Source of the DNA: Seiridium cupressi
Taxonomy: Eukaryota > Ascomycota > Sordariomycetes > Amphisphaeriales > Sporocadaceae
Reading direction: 5' to 3'
Assembly: GCA_036674765.1 (NCBI GenBank)
Contig: JARVKI010000056.1
Span: forward strand, 220,430 to 284,429
DNA: 64,000 nucleotides
Below the pieces are notes generated by a model. It ran no database searches, was not told the origin of the DNA, and was given only the letters and a program-made list of their open reading frames with translations. The position numbers were made by a program, and so were the translations under genes. Positions 36,430-47,745 of the stretch are shown piece after piece; positions within the stretch are counted from its first letter, which is position 1; each line of letters begins with the position of its first letter.

Positions 36430-37760
36430 ATGTCATCGCAATCACCTCCAGATGTGGACCGCGCTCTGGCATTAACGGCAGCGTGGTGGACTGAGTTTGC
36501 CATTGCCTCGGTGCTGATTTTTCTTCGTTTGTGGGCGCGAAGGTACAAACGCGCGCTGGGCCTTGACGATGCGTTCATGGTTGTCGCATGGGTACGCCAT
36601 TTCGCATTACTCCCCAATGTGCGGTTTAAATGCTAACGCTGTTAACGCATAGCTATGCTTTCTAGGAGATGCTATAACCAGTACGTACGGAGCCTTGCCC
36701 AAAGTCTTGAGATCCTCGATAACGAATGAATCCACGATCCCATCCGTCCCAATCCAATTTCTCTGAACACTTGACACTTTGGGGAAGAAAACAACGAAGC
36801 TTACCGTTTGTGATAGTTCAATTCATGGCGCGAAACGGTGGAACGCGCCATTTCCAATATTTGACACCAGATCAGCAGGAATATCAGCTGATGTTAGTGG
36901 TGGTCGCATTGGACATTGGGATTGCCGCTACCGGCCTCGGCAAAGTGGCTATCGGTTTCACCATCTTGCGCATCATTGGCGATACATCAAAGTGGCAGAG
37001 ATGGGCAGTAATATTTACCATTACTGTGACGTTCTTGACGGGTCTTGTCGATCTCCTTCTATACACCTTCCGATGTGGTGACCCGGCCGTGCTGTGGACA
37101 TTATCAAGGCTCGCCACAGCACAGTGTCTAAACGAAAACTCGGTATTATACTTTAATAACTTTACCAACGCCTGGCAGGTCTTCAATGACTTCTTCTTCT
37201 CTCTTCTGCCCATGGCCGTTGTTTGGCGTCTACGCATGCCTCTTCGACGAAAGGTCCTTTTGATCGTAGGGCTGGGACTCACGCTCGTCACAGGTTGCGC
37301 GGGTGCAGTCAAAGCGGCCATGACAGGTTCACTTACGGAAGACCTGACCTGGAGCTTGTTCGATGCCCTGATCTGGTTTGGCATAGAATCTATGCTTATC
37401 ATAGTGTGTGGTTCCATACCCACGCTCCACCCCTTGTGGGAGCGGTTTATCAAGCAGCCCAGGCAGGGTTACACGTCCAACCAAGGTAGCTCCGGGAACT
37501 ACACTGATAACTCATACAAGTTCAAACCAGCACGGTCCATCGGCCCTTACTCCTCAGTGGCGTCGAGAACGCACCACGTGTCACCGATGAATACTTCTCA
37601 AGTCGAGCTGACACGCCTCAACCCCTACCAGCCCGAAGCATCGGCCAAGGCTGGAGCCGCAAATCATGATGGCAGCGAATGGCTTGATGGTGCAGAGCGC
37701 GGCAAGATTCATGTTCGCCGGGACTTTGAAGTTATGTCAGGGCGGCCAGATCAAGCATAG
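36430..37760 (+). CDS. Pth11-like fungal rhodopsin-domain membrane protein (cluster-embedded)
   Basis: Three exons (36430-36591, 36653-36680, 36817-37760) join in frame to 377 aa; the 28-nt middle exon is unusually small. After helix 1, ALGLDDAFMVVAW gives the conserved Asp pair. Helices continue through LMLVVVALDIGIAATGLGKVA and VIFTITVTFLTGLVDLLLYTF. A FNNFTNAWQVFNDFFFSLLPMAVVW helix follows, then MPLRRKVLLIVGLGLTLVTG, typical of the family. The end is hydrophilic. Such proteins are often found next to secondary-metabolite genes, where their role is unknown. A terpene-cyclase role was considered (some meroterpenoid cyclases are small seven-helix proteins), but the length and motifs fit the rhodopsin-domain family instead. 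Confidence 0.83.
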
Positions 37761-38209
37761 CAGCGTCCGCACCTATGCGGGACTGTTAGAAGCAGTGCTA
37801 CCCAGAAGTCGCAAGCCGGCATGAATGCCATGGAACAGAAAGTAATATAAATAATGCAAAACTTGAAACATGGAGTCCGTAATTGTGAAAGGGAAGCCCT
37901 GTGAAATCTGGCTCCATCTAATATCACTGACCACATTCCTGAACTGCGAAGGACCCCACGTGAAACACGTCAATCAGGCTCACCGTTGCGGCCTCTACAA
38001 AACCGGGCCGCATACTAAAGATCAATGGCAGTGAACAGCTGTCCATCTGCACGTTCTAGCGAGTGGGTAGGGCCCAGCTGTACATTATGGAAGGCGGGGT
38101 ACGGTGTCAGAAGTTGTCACCTCCAATACTTGCATCTTTCCCATCCCGCATCCCGCAAAGCGCGAACGGCTCCTGTACTCACAAACGGTACTTTAGATCA
38201 GCCGTCGAT

Positions 38210-40037
38210 ATGGATCATTTGTTTGATGGCATACCATTGAGCCTCGTCACGGCTGTGGTTATTGTGGTATCCATAGCATCGCTGAGGTTTATTCTGGGGC
38301 CGTCCAAAGGGAAAGCCCCTCCACATCTCCATGATCCCATACCATTCCTCTACAATACAATCCAACTCTTAGCCCACGGCGGGACTTTTCTTGACCGAGT
38401 GAAGTAAGACATCAATCACCATAAGGTCAACTTTGTAGACTAAACCTCTTCACAGGGTAGCGTTGCGTGCTAGTAAGAGCGAGACTGTCAAGTTCCGCGT
38501 CGGCTTCATACCAGCGTACATCGTTACCGGCACGCAGAATGTGTCGAAAGTCCTCAACTCACCTGGGGTCTTGGATGGAAACTTTCTGCAGCTGACCCTG
38601 ATGAAGACTCTTTGGGGGATGACCCACACCGAAATCAACAAGTTTGCTAATGACAGATCTGGAAGGTCTCCTACACCAGCTCCAGGGACAGAGGATGTAC
38701 CAGAAGGCCAGAGGTACTGGCACGGTCATGACAACCTGTATGTGAAGTACTTGAGCACCCGGAAATACTCGGACGCCTTAGCTTCCTCGTTCCATCGCTT
38801 GTTCTCCGAGCGTCTGGACAAAGAATGCACATCAGAGTGGCGCACTGTCCATCTTTTGGAGTATCTGAAAGATACAATGGCTGAATGCGCTATTATATCG
38901 CTGTTCGGATCCCACATAATCGAGCTCAATCCTGGTTTCATTATGTGCTACTGGCAATTTGATGAAGTTGCCGGTTATCTCGGCCTCGGCTTGCCCGCCT
39001 TCTTCCAGCGCCAGGGGCGGAGAGTGAAAGATCGACTACATGCCATGGTGAGGAAACACATAGATTCTGCCTGGGAATCATTCGATTGGGACAGCGCAGA
39101 CTCTGAATCTGACTGGGACCCGCATTTTGGCTCGCGCCTGTCTCGTGAGACAGCCAAGTGGCTCCGCGAGCATGGCTTTTCGAATCATGCGGCCGCTGGG
39201 CACACTGTGGGCTCTTTGTTTGGGTGAGTTTAGGCAATACAAGACATCCCAGTTCATATTAATGAAGACTCTAGATTGAACGGCAACACGGTTCCTATAA
39301 CTACATGGGCAATGATGGAATTAATCCAAGACCCAGTTTTGTTCACGGCCGTGAGAAAGGAAGCGGCTAGTGCTTATACAGTTGACCAGCAGTCTGGCAC
39401 ACGACGGATCGACGCACAGACGCTCATCAATCTACCATTAATGCAATCATTATATACAGAAATCATGCGAATGCATATTTCTTTCAATGCCACACGCAAG
39501 GCTCTTCAGTCAACCGCGGTGGGGGGATACGCCGTCGAGAAAGGGGCTCTTGTGCAGACGCCATCGGAGATCGCACATTACGAAGAAGCAGTCTGGGGCA
39601 CTGAAGAACATCCCGCTTCGGAATTCTGGGCGTACAGGCATATCAAATATGTCAATGAGCTTGACGCCCAGACTAATGAGCTGCACCGCCAACCACAGTT
39701 CAGCATGAAAGGAAGGCCAAGCTCCTTTTTCCCTTATGGTAAGCTCAACTGAGGCTCCATTACAATGAGGTGGTATCGCGTGGATACTGGCTAACCACTG
39801 TGCGATGCTTGACTAGGTGGAGGATATGTGATGTGTCCTGGGCGCCACTTTGCAAAACAAGAGATACTGCTGGCTATCGCGATGATGGTCACGAAACTCG
39901 ACTTTGATTTCGTGGACTGGGTGAATCAAGATGGGTCGAGATCTGTTCGACCAGCGAAGGATAACAGAAAGTATGCTGGCTTCGTGGCTATCCCTCCGGA
40001 TCGAGAAATGAGAGTTCGCTGGAAGCGGCTGTCGTAA
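38210..40037 (+). CDS. Cytochrome P450, CYP7/CYP8-like type
   Basis: Four exons (38210-38403, 38456-39223, 39275-39738, 39817-40037) join in frame to 548 aa. An N-terminal membrane helix spans residues about 10-30. The K-helix motif is YTEIMRMH (ExxR), and the heme loop FFPYGGGYVMCPGRHF has Cys near 481, split by intron 3. The I helix reads AGHTVGSLFGLNGNTVPITTW and lacks the usual acid-alcohol pair. That pattern is seen in CYP7/CYP8 relatives (cholesterol 7-alpha-hydroxylase, prostacyclin synthase) and in fungal enzymes often annotated after them. The missing Thr suggests unusual oxygen activation or an isomerase-like reaction. Its position between a Pth11-like gene and an O-methyltransferase places it in the cluster. 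Confidence 0.9.
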
Positions 40038-40190
40038 ACTTTTCAAATGAATTGAGCACATCCACCATGACAACACGTGTTTGGGAGGGGAAAAACACTC
40101 ATTTATTGTGGTCAAAACACAAGTATGTATGTTCGCGACACGTGAACCTTCCATGCGAGACACAAAGTCGGGGTTATCCAGGAAGCCTTT

Positions 40191-41612
40191 TCATCCAGTT
40201 TCCGTATCACCTTGCCAAACAACCTCGATGATGGAATGGACACAATGAGCAGGAGTTACAATGGAAGCCAATTTAAAGCCTCGGTCTGCATCAGCCAACA
40301 ACTTTGTCCAGTCTTCCTGTGTTCTCTCCTTTGCGTTCACGCCCATCTTCACGAACAAATCGTATGCACTAAAGCCCATGAGTATAGTGCCAAGAGCACT
40401 CAATCTTGAGAGATTACCACTTACTATTGGGCCTGGTGAATCGGCGATGTTCCCGCTGAAGCCTCCTGGCCACATATGTCGTTGATCAGGATGGTGGACC
40501 CTAGCTTCAGTGCGGGGATCTGGTTCTTTAGTATCTGAACGGCGGCGCTGTCCGGCCAGTCGTGTAGCACGGTTCTAAAAATATAGACATCGGCACCCTT
40601 CACGACCTGCTCGGTGAAGAAGTTATAATGTTGGTATTCTAGACGACCCTCGAAATTCTCTTCTGTTGGGCGATGCGCTTTCTTCTCAATCACTTCAGGC
40701 AAGTCCTCAACAATTGCTTTCTCGATTCCAGGATATTCTCTGAGCAACCCTTTACACAAGCTGCCATGGGAGCCCCCGATATCAACCACAACCTGAGGGC
40801 ACTTGATGCTCCCACGCTTCGTCGACCAAGGGACATGTTCTACGAAATGGGCCAACGAGGTTTCAGGCACGGTCGCCACAAAGGAGTGGGCATTTGCGAG
40901 CCGTGCAACACGCTCAGGATCGTGGGAAATCAGTGCGAAGATATCCTGGTCTCCTCCATCCCCATTGGCAATCGCAGCAGCAGACTCGCCGACGTTATCA
41001 GATGCCGGGAAGCGCCGGAGAGATTCCGGAAGCTTCAGAGCTGCCGATGTATACTCCTCTGTGAAGAAACCCAATGCATCGTGGCCGAGGGCCGTCTTTA
41101 AGATTGCGGAGTTCGCATTGTGTTTTACAAAATCGGATCGTTCTTCTTGGAAGATATGTATTGAGATCGCCGCTCGCAGGATGCGCTTGATGTCCGAAGT
41201 TGGCAGGCCACAGCGTTCAGAGAGTTCCGCGTAGGATATTGTGCCGTCGGCCGGGACGTGTTGCGCTATGCGGTACGTGTATAGAACGGCGAACGTGGCT
41301 ACCCACGAAGGCTACATAGGATAAGTCGCCGGCTTTGCGGATTTCTCAAGCGGAATGTTAACCAACATTGAGGACAGCTGTATGGAATATGTACGAAGTT
41401 GGACCTAGGACAAGTGTTCGGAGCTCTTCCAGAGCTTCAAGAAGCTTAGCGCGGTTGTCTTGTATAGTTCCGTGGAGTATATTTATATCCGATGGCGTCG
41501 TTGACGAGAATGTTGGTTGTGGAAGCTGGGATTGGGACAAAACGTCATGTATAGATCTGGTACAAGATTGAATCAAGTCTCCGAGATCGATCAATGACCT
41601 CGAGCCCGACAT
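40191..41612 (-). CDS. SAM-dependent O-methyltransferase (COMT/OmtA-like)
   Basis: Transfers methyl from S-adenosylmethionine to a hydroxyl of a small aromatic substrate. Three exons (41612-41367, 41311-40425, 40368-40191) join in frame to 436 aa. The first donor is the less common GTTGGT; the second is GTAAGT. An N-terminal helical dimerisation and winged-helix region (PSWVATFAVLYTYRIAQHVP) is followed by the SAM loop VVVDIGGSHGSLCKGL (about residues 256-271). The catalytic His is in TVLHDWPD (about 332). The C-terminal helix AYDLFVKMGVNAKERTQEDW is provided by exon 3. Family resemblance is to fungal polyketide O-methyltransferases such as those of aflatoxin pathways. It lies tail-to-tail with the CYP7/8-like P450 (about 150 bp apart). 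Confidence 0.9.
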
Positions 41613-42663
41613 TCTGAAGTTAGATGTGTTGGAGGTTGCGTCAGTAAGAGGTCCAGCAATGGAACGAAGTGCTCGGAAAGACGATATGGGGCTGTAATAT
41701 GTGGGTACATTGCAAGAGTCCGTCCGGAACTGTAGGGAAGGTGGACGGATAGGTCATGATACAGTACAAAACTCACACATCTATTAACCCGCACTGTAGT
41801 GCAGTTGGAACGCTACCACACTTCAATCAGAACCGGGGCCCACCTGCGAGTTTTTATGCATGTACATAAAGCTTCTGCAGTACCAAGCCTGGTATGGCCT
41901 CATGAACGAATTTCTAATGCTACACTGCAACGAAAATTGCCTATCAATTCTCCTATGAAACAGACTGGTTCGATGAGGCCTCGTCGTCAAGCTGTATGGT
42001 ACAGGGAGCTTCAGTAGCGAGCCCGGGCTCACATGCATGATTCAGCGGCCATTGATTGGACCGGCTGTAATTGCATTAGGCCTAATATCATGAGTGCGGT
42101 TACATCGGAATTCCCTTCAGTCGTTTTCACCGGCATCATATTGCGTTTGCAGGAGACTTACACAACAGATATCACAATCGTGGGGTGTCGCTTTGATGTA
42201 ATCATGTACTTTTAGGCACATGTGTATCACATGAACGACCAAAAGCACTACAGAGCCTTATCATACATATGCAGTAGGTCCTGCAGCCATCTCAATGCGC
42301 TGTCTCAGTCCCGACATGTCGCAGAAACTACATGTACTGTGCAATGAACTAGTTGTTTCCTTTTTGTCGCCCAGCCGACCGCCATGTCGTGGAGTGTTAA
42401 TCTACTATGTGACACTGGGATTGACAGAGCTTATCATGTAAATCGACGCCGGTGAGATGAGGTGCTTTAGATTCTTGGGAATGTTTCTGCTTGTTCAGTG
42501 TATAAATAATGTCTATCTCAGCATCCCAGCCTCTACCTTCGTAAACTCTGTATTCACTCCATAACAATTTCTTTTGGTCCTTCTTCGGAATCGATACCGA
42601 AACTGCTTTCTCAGCGCACCGAATGTGTCTGAATTACTCCGTTTCTAATCTTGATCCGTCAGC
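41613..42663. promoter_or_regulatory. Divergent promoter region of the methyltransferase and prenyltransferase
   Basis: About 1.05 kb between two divergent cluster genes. Only short unsupported frames are present. A possible TATA-like GTATAAATAA lies near 42499-42508, about 160 bases before the prenyltransferase ATG. Confidence 0.4.
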
Positions 42664-43677
42664 ATGACCAAGAACAACACGGTTATTGACAAGGAGTCAG
42701 CCAATGGTAACTCCAAGGTGCCATTATCGCAGCAGTACGGTGGCATTCATGTAGGAGGCTGGGTCAACCTCTTGCCAAAGTCGTGGGTTCCATACGTACA
42801 GCTCGCTCGCCTCAGTCCACCCGCGGCGCTATTCCTGATCTACTTTCCTCACTTCTTCGGTGTCCTTCATGCTGCAAATACGCATAACCTCCCCTGGCCT
42901 GAGGTTCGACGGGCGGCAGCCATGCTTCTCGGCGGCAGCTTTTTCTTTTCCAACGCCGCCCACGCCTGGAACGATCTTATCGATGCTCCCATCGACGCGA
43001 AGATTGCTCGAACGAAGAATAGACCCATCGTAAGAGGGGCGATATCGCGGCGGGCAGCCTTTCTCTTCACAGTTTCTCAGGCGGTCGGAGCAGCTGCTTT
43101 CCTACTTTTCCTGAATGTCGATGCAGCCAAGGCTGCAGCTGTTACTATCATCGGGACTACATATTATCCTTGGGCCAAACGACACACTAATTTTCCTCAA
43201 GTCATCCTCGGCTTTTGTCTTGCGTGGGGGATAATGGTAGGAAATGCCGCGACCGGAGTAGAGAACCCTTGGACTGACCCGGCGGCTTTGCTCCTGGTTC
43301 TCGCTTCAACTACATGGACTATCATCTATGATACGATCTACGCACACCAGGATATCAAAGATGACATCAAAATAGGCGTGAAAAGCCTTGCGGTCTTGCT
43401 CCAGAATCGGACCAAAGCCCTTCTCTGGAGTCTGCTCGCTCTTATGATTACCTCTTTGATTGCCTACGGCCAGCTGGCGGAGACGAGTATTATCTACTAT
43501 TTGATTACTGTCGGGGGCTGTTGCTCTTCGCTAGGTGCAATGATTGCGAACGTCGAGCTGAAAGAGGAGGCCAGCTGCTGGTGGTGGTTCTCGGTCGGGT
43601 TTTGGTTCACAGGACTGTCTATCGCGCTAGGCCTGGCACAACAATACCTCCTTGCAGATCACTACGAAATTGGGTAG
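42664..43677 (+). CDS. UbiA-family aromatic prenyltransferase
   Basis: An integral membrane enzyme that transfers an isoprenoid chain from its diphosphate to an aromatic acid or phenol, related to COQ2 and to fungal meroterpenoid prenyltransferases. A single exon encodes 337 aa. The first Asp-rich motif is NDLIDAPID (about residues 103-111), followed by IARTKNRPIVRGAIS. The second is YDTIYAHQDIKDDIKIGVKS (222-241). About eight to nine hydrophobic helices are visible. Mitochondrial COQ2 carries a targeting peptide and fewer substitutions; the short hydrophilic N-terminus and the cluster position argue for a secondary-metabolism enzyme. This gene gives the best clue to the cluster product, a prenylated aromatic. 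UbiA-type terpene cyclases were considered, but both diphosphate/substrate motifs look like true prenyltransferase. Confidence 0.92.
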   Translation: MTKNNTVIDKESANGNSKVPLSQQYGGIHVGGWVNLLPKSWVPYVQLARLSPPAALFLIYFPHFFGVLHAANTHNLPWPEVRRAAAMLLGGSFFFSNAAHAWNDLIDAPIDAKIARTKNRPIVRGAISRRAAFLFTVSQAVGAAAFLLFLNVDAAKAAAVTIIGTTYYPWAKRHTNFPQVILGFCLAWGIMVGNAATGVENPWTDPAALLLVLASTTWTIIYDTIYAHQDIKDDIKIGVKSLAVLLQNRTKALLWSLLALMITSLIAYGQLAETSIIYYLITVGGCCSSLGAMIANVELKEEASCWWWFSVGFWFTGLSIALGLAQQYLLADHYEIG

Positions 43678-44155
43678 AGCTACAGAACTGGCTCTCCTTG
43701 TTGTTCATCCAATGAAGGCGGCCGCACCCGAAATGGGACTTCCGGCATGGGCATCACCGTAATGGGTACAGCACCTCTGCAGCTTATGCAGCTCATTGAA
43801 TGGAGCTAATCAAGTAGTCATACCCTTGCATGTATCCAAGCGCATATATGCCCGTAATTTGGCCGCTTTGCCTTTTTGAGGACTGTGTGCCGCAGTTGTA
43901 CTTGTACATTGCCGCCTGTATCTCGCAGCTGTAAAGCAACATACACCCACTATTGCCATGTACGACTTGAGGCTGGTCATTCGATGGGGATTACAACTTC
44001 AGTCGAACGATTGCACCGTCGATCAACAAAGCGCTGCGTCTTGAACGTAACCACACCATAAAGCCTCCGTGGGCCTTTACGCGGGCGTAGCGATCTCCGC
44101 AATTCGTGTCTACCAATCTGAATTAATTCTTTCGATTGACTGTACGGTCAGTAGT

Positions 44156-44995
44156 ATGGAGATGGAATTCTCGGATTCTGAGCAAGTGATCACTGTGTGA
44201 GTAGTTCCCCTTCACTTTGTTTACCGGCAGAAGCCTCAGGCAGGAAGCCTCACACAGCACCGCTAATTGATATTTCGCAGACTTGACGGTGCTGTCAGCA
44301 CCCGAGTGATCCATCATCCAGAACGCTCCTTCGCATTCCATGTCACCCTCGACCTGGTCAAGGGCAGGGATTTTTTCAAGCAGAAGCCGCCGTTACACTT
44401 CCACGCCAACCAAGACGAGTACATACAAGCTGTAGAGGGTACGACGGTGCTAGAGATCGAGGGTCGCCAGATCCTCCTTTCGAGCGACGACCCTGAATAT
44501 CGCATCCCTGCGTGGACAGATCATCGAACGTATCCGCTCGACTCAGAGCTTCGAGAGAACACTGTTTCAAAGTTCCTATTATCGGGCGAGAAAACTTACG
44601 AGCTTTTCCAACTAAACACACTGTTCTTTGAAAATTGGTACAAGTATCAAGATGAGATGGTCTCTTCGGGTCGGAACATAGACCTCGTTCAGGTTTTGAG
44701 CGTAAGTAGGACCAGCTCCAAAGAAAGACAGCTTGAACCCACAAAATAGAATCAACTAATGACTAGGTGTCAGACATTTGATGCGGGTGGCACATATATC
44801 GCATTCCCTTGGTGGGTGCCATTCGGCCAGCGAGTATCTCAAATTATAGGTATAGTTGTCGGACGATGGATCGGTGGCCTCCTCGGATACCAGCCTTTCT
44901 ACCGCAAATACTCTACCAACTGGGACCTTGCCTGTCGGGAGATGAAATCATCCATCTTTCAGACGCGTTTTGCTGACGGGCCTAAGAAGGACTAG
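44156..44995 (+). CDS. Cupin (RmlC-like) protein with C-terminal hydrophobic segment
   Basis: Three exons (44156-44196, 44281-44701, 44774-44995) join in frame to 227 aa. The third exon must begin after CAG at 44773, because the nearer acceptor CTAG gives an immediate stop. The cupin core has PPLHFHANQDEYIQAVEGT, a metal-site-like HxH...E pattern, then VLEIEG and a beta-strand series ending in FLLSGEKTYELFQLN. Exon 3 adds a hydrophobic stretch (YIAFPWWVPFGQRVSQIIGIVVG) that could be a membrane segment or hydrophobic lid, then a basic-acidic tail. The exact reaction is unknown; cupins in fungal clusters act as isomerases, cyclases or dioxygenases. It lies about 480 bp downstream of the prenyltransferase on the same strand. 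Confidence 0.75.
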
Positions 44996-46072
44996 ATGCG
45001 AATCGAGATGCATTGTCGGGAGACATGGGGCTCTCACAGCGCAATCACGGTTGGCCATGTCTTCGTCCTTATAGCAATAACAACGTATTCAGATATCTGG
45101 TCCAAATTTTGACGTTTCGTTCTCTTCATTTGTTGGAGAACCCACATGGCCTCTGTGCTCTCCCCCAAGTCAGGCCATACGGCTGGGAGTTGGAGCTTCT
45201 CTCCTTATACTCCTCACCAAACGCAATATAACGGTTCCCATTCATATTGCGTGCCCATCATTCATCACTTCTTTCGTACGAGGGAGGAGTGAGATTGGTG
45301 CCGATTGCTAACAAAGGCGATCAGCCGCGGAGGCCCTCAAATGACATGCGATGTATACAAATTCCAAATAGAGAAATGGCCACAACCTGTGGCAACAGGA
45401 GTTAGCAATTGGTTCACACCGCAGAAAGCTCGGGTTTCTGGAGGTCAGTTTCCAAGAGCATCTGACCGCAATGTCGTTGGACGGTTCGGTGACGCTGGCT
45501 TCCAGCATGGCGGCTTGGCTATAGCAGAGGAATCGGCGTATGTCAGCACATGAGGCTAGTCCATTCATTAAGGCATAAAGCATTTCTTCCTTAGAACACA
45601 TGCCTATAGCAAAGCATTTAAGGCTCTAGTCTAGCTGGTAGAATATTTCTATACCAGTTGCTTACAACAGTATCCGGCGTTATTCCCGAATCACACCGCT
45701 CGGCATGTATGCACTTGGTGGGTATGAATGATTACCTCTCATGGTAAGTGTTTCTCAGCTGAACCGCAAACCACTCATGACTAAGCCTCCTTCGCTAACG
45801 CCAAGGCAATCAATTATCAGCCTGACAGGAGTTGAAACGCCGATCTCGTCATTTCTGATTCCTCCCGCCCCTCCGCGCTCTATCCTCCCTGCGAATCATT
45901 TGGGGTGATCCGCATGCAATGGCCACTCACCGAAGTATTAGATTCAGTTCTCATTGCTAGGCGATGCCGTTTCGCCGAGAAGAGATATGCCTTACACAAT
46001 TTATGGATCTGATCAAAGTTGCTATTTGCTCCCAATACTGGCTATAAACTACCCATAACATTGGCCATCGCT
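44996..46072. other. Intergenic region, nothing recognised
   Basis: About 1.08 kb after the cupin gene. No frame is long enough or shows family motifs. It includes the cupin 3' end and the presumed promoter of the next membrane-protein gene. Confidence 0.4.
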
Positions 46073-47533
46073 ATGTCCTCGAATCAGTTCGCATTCATCT
46101 CTTTCACATCAAAAGTCCTCTAGCACCCAAAATAGAGACCTTACTCGATGGCCCAGCCCTTCCTCCGCCCGATGGTGTTGTGCCCGTTTTCGATAACCCA
46201 CCTAACAACAATCCCTTGGGATATGGCGTCATCTCCATAATGTTGTCAATAGCCACTGCAGCCATAACTTTACATATACTGGCCAGGGTCTTCGTGGACA
46301 AATGCTGGCGGGTTGGAGATGGTACGTTTTAAACATTCAGCGCAGTATTTTCAGCTCTAACTGCGAATGGAAGGCTTGGGCGTTGCTGCCTATGTAAGAA
46401 TACACTCAAGTATAGTCCCGATTTTGCGATTTGGCTCACAACGTTAAAAAAGATTTTCTACGCAGGATTTCTGGGCTGCGCATATCAAGTCTTGGTATTC
46501 CCTGGTTTCTATGTTCACCAGTGGAACGTTCGGTTACGAGATATGGAAAAAATTCTTTATGTATGTGCCCTTTCCTTACCTACAATCCCAAGGGGTAGAA
46601 ATCGCTCAATACCGACTGAAAGCTTGGGTTCGTTGTTGACATTATCTAGACCATGCACATAGCTTCTAATTTCTATGACTGCATGATTGGATCTGTCAAA
46701 GTCGCCATACTGTTGGAATGGCTGCGAATATCCAACCCACTCCACACCCGCAATGCATTCTTTTGGACATGCCATATTCTTCTGTGGATAAATGGTTTAT
46801 ACACCTCAGCTATGCTATTCACTGTCAATCTTTCCTGCATTCCGCGCCAAAAGATTTGGGACAAAACCATCGCCAGCGGCCACTGCATTGATCCAAACAG
46901 CATATACCTTTCTCGTTCCATCATCAACCTCTTTACGGACGTGGTCATTCTAGTGATTCCGCAAAAGGTTATATGGGCCCTGAAGATGCCACTCAGGAGA
47001 AAGCTTGGTGTCTCGCTAGCGTTTGCCATAGGCTTACTGTACGTTCTGCTTCTGCACACATGTGAAGGTGATATTACTAACACAGTGCGCAAATCAGATG
47101 CTGCGGAATCGCCGCTACACGAATCGCAACAACTCTAGAGAGCCCAAGCCAGCCCGACGCGATATACAACTTGCCTACACTGGGATTTTTAGGAGATGCA
47201 GAAATTTTATGTGGACTACTTGTGTTTTGCGTTCCAGCATTCCCAAACGCAATCAACAGCTTAGGAATTCCTAGGGTTATCTCCCAAATATCTTTGCTAT
47301 TAAGTTTACGAAAGTCGTCCCAGCATTCTTCGTGGACCAACACTGGAGATTCGGTATCACAGGATGGCTTCTCCTGTCGACAGGGGAATCCTTACAGACG
47401 AGTGGAGGAGCATAGTCTTGGGTCTTTGTCCAATCTAGAAAGAATCCCTGATCGTAGGGGGGAAATGGGAATTATCTATACCACCGAGTCCACATTTAGT
47501 GAAACTTTTAAATCCAATGGTACGAGCATATAG
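46073..47533 (+). CDS. Pth11-like fungal rhodopsin-domain membrane protein, start uncertain
   Basis: Five exons are recoverable: up to 46321, 46374-46393 (20 nt), 46453-46560, 46650-47038 and 47098-47533. Family landmarks in order: PALPPPDGVVPVFDNPPN, a first helix, YVHQWNVRLRDM, MIGSVKVAILLEWLRI, then FTDVVILVIPQKVIWALKMPLRRKLGVSLAFAIG. Next comes GIAATRIATTLESPSQPDAIYNLP and a last helix with FCGLL-like composition. The tail is Ser/Arg-rich. The first exon's frame has no ATG: the only nearby ATG, at 46073, is two bases out of frame with the conserved part, and a stop lies at 46045-46047. Either a further 5' exon exists or the 5' end carries an indel, so the gene may be a recent pseudogene. 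An AT-rich island begins right after its stop. Confidence 0.68.
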
Positions 47534-47539
47534 CGGACT

Positions 47540-47745
47540 AAGTAAAATATTTAGCTATTAAATAATTAAAATTAAAATATAAGTTAGAATAAAATATAAT
47601 AAGTTTATAATTAAAGGGTAATTATAAAAGTTATTATAAATTTATTAATTAAAAACTTGAATCACGTTTTAAAAATAAAAGGGTTCTTCATTTAAAAGTA
47701 TATTAAAAGGTAATAATATTAATATTTATAAATATCACCGACTAG
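47540..47745. repeat. AT-rich island, RIP-like
   Basis: About 200 bp consisting almost wholly of A and T (many TTAAAATTAAAATATAA-type tracts) directly after the membrane-protein stop codon. The edges are sharp. It resembles the island at 12180-12566 and is probably the remnant of a RIP-mutated repeat. It marks the right end of the biosynthetic cluster. Confidence 0.6.

Noticed and set aside
36430..37760. Meroterpenoid terpene cyclase (Pyr4-like)
   Set aside because: The length (377 aa), Asp-Asp motif after helix 1 and the PLRRK helix match the rhodopsin-domain/Pth11 family instead.
42664..43677. UbiA-type terpene cyclase
   Set aside because: Both Asp-rich motifs and the YDTIYAHQD block match aromatic prenyltransferases.
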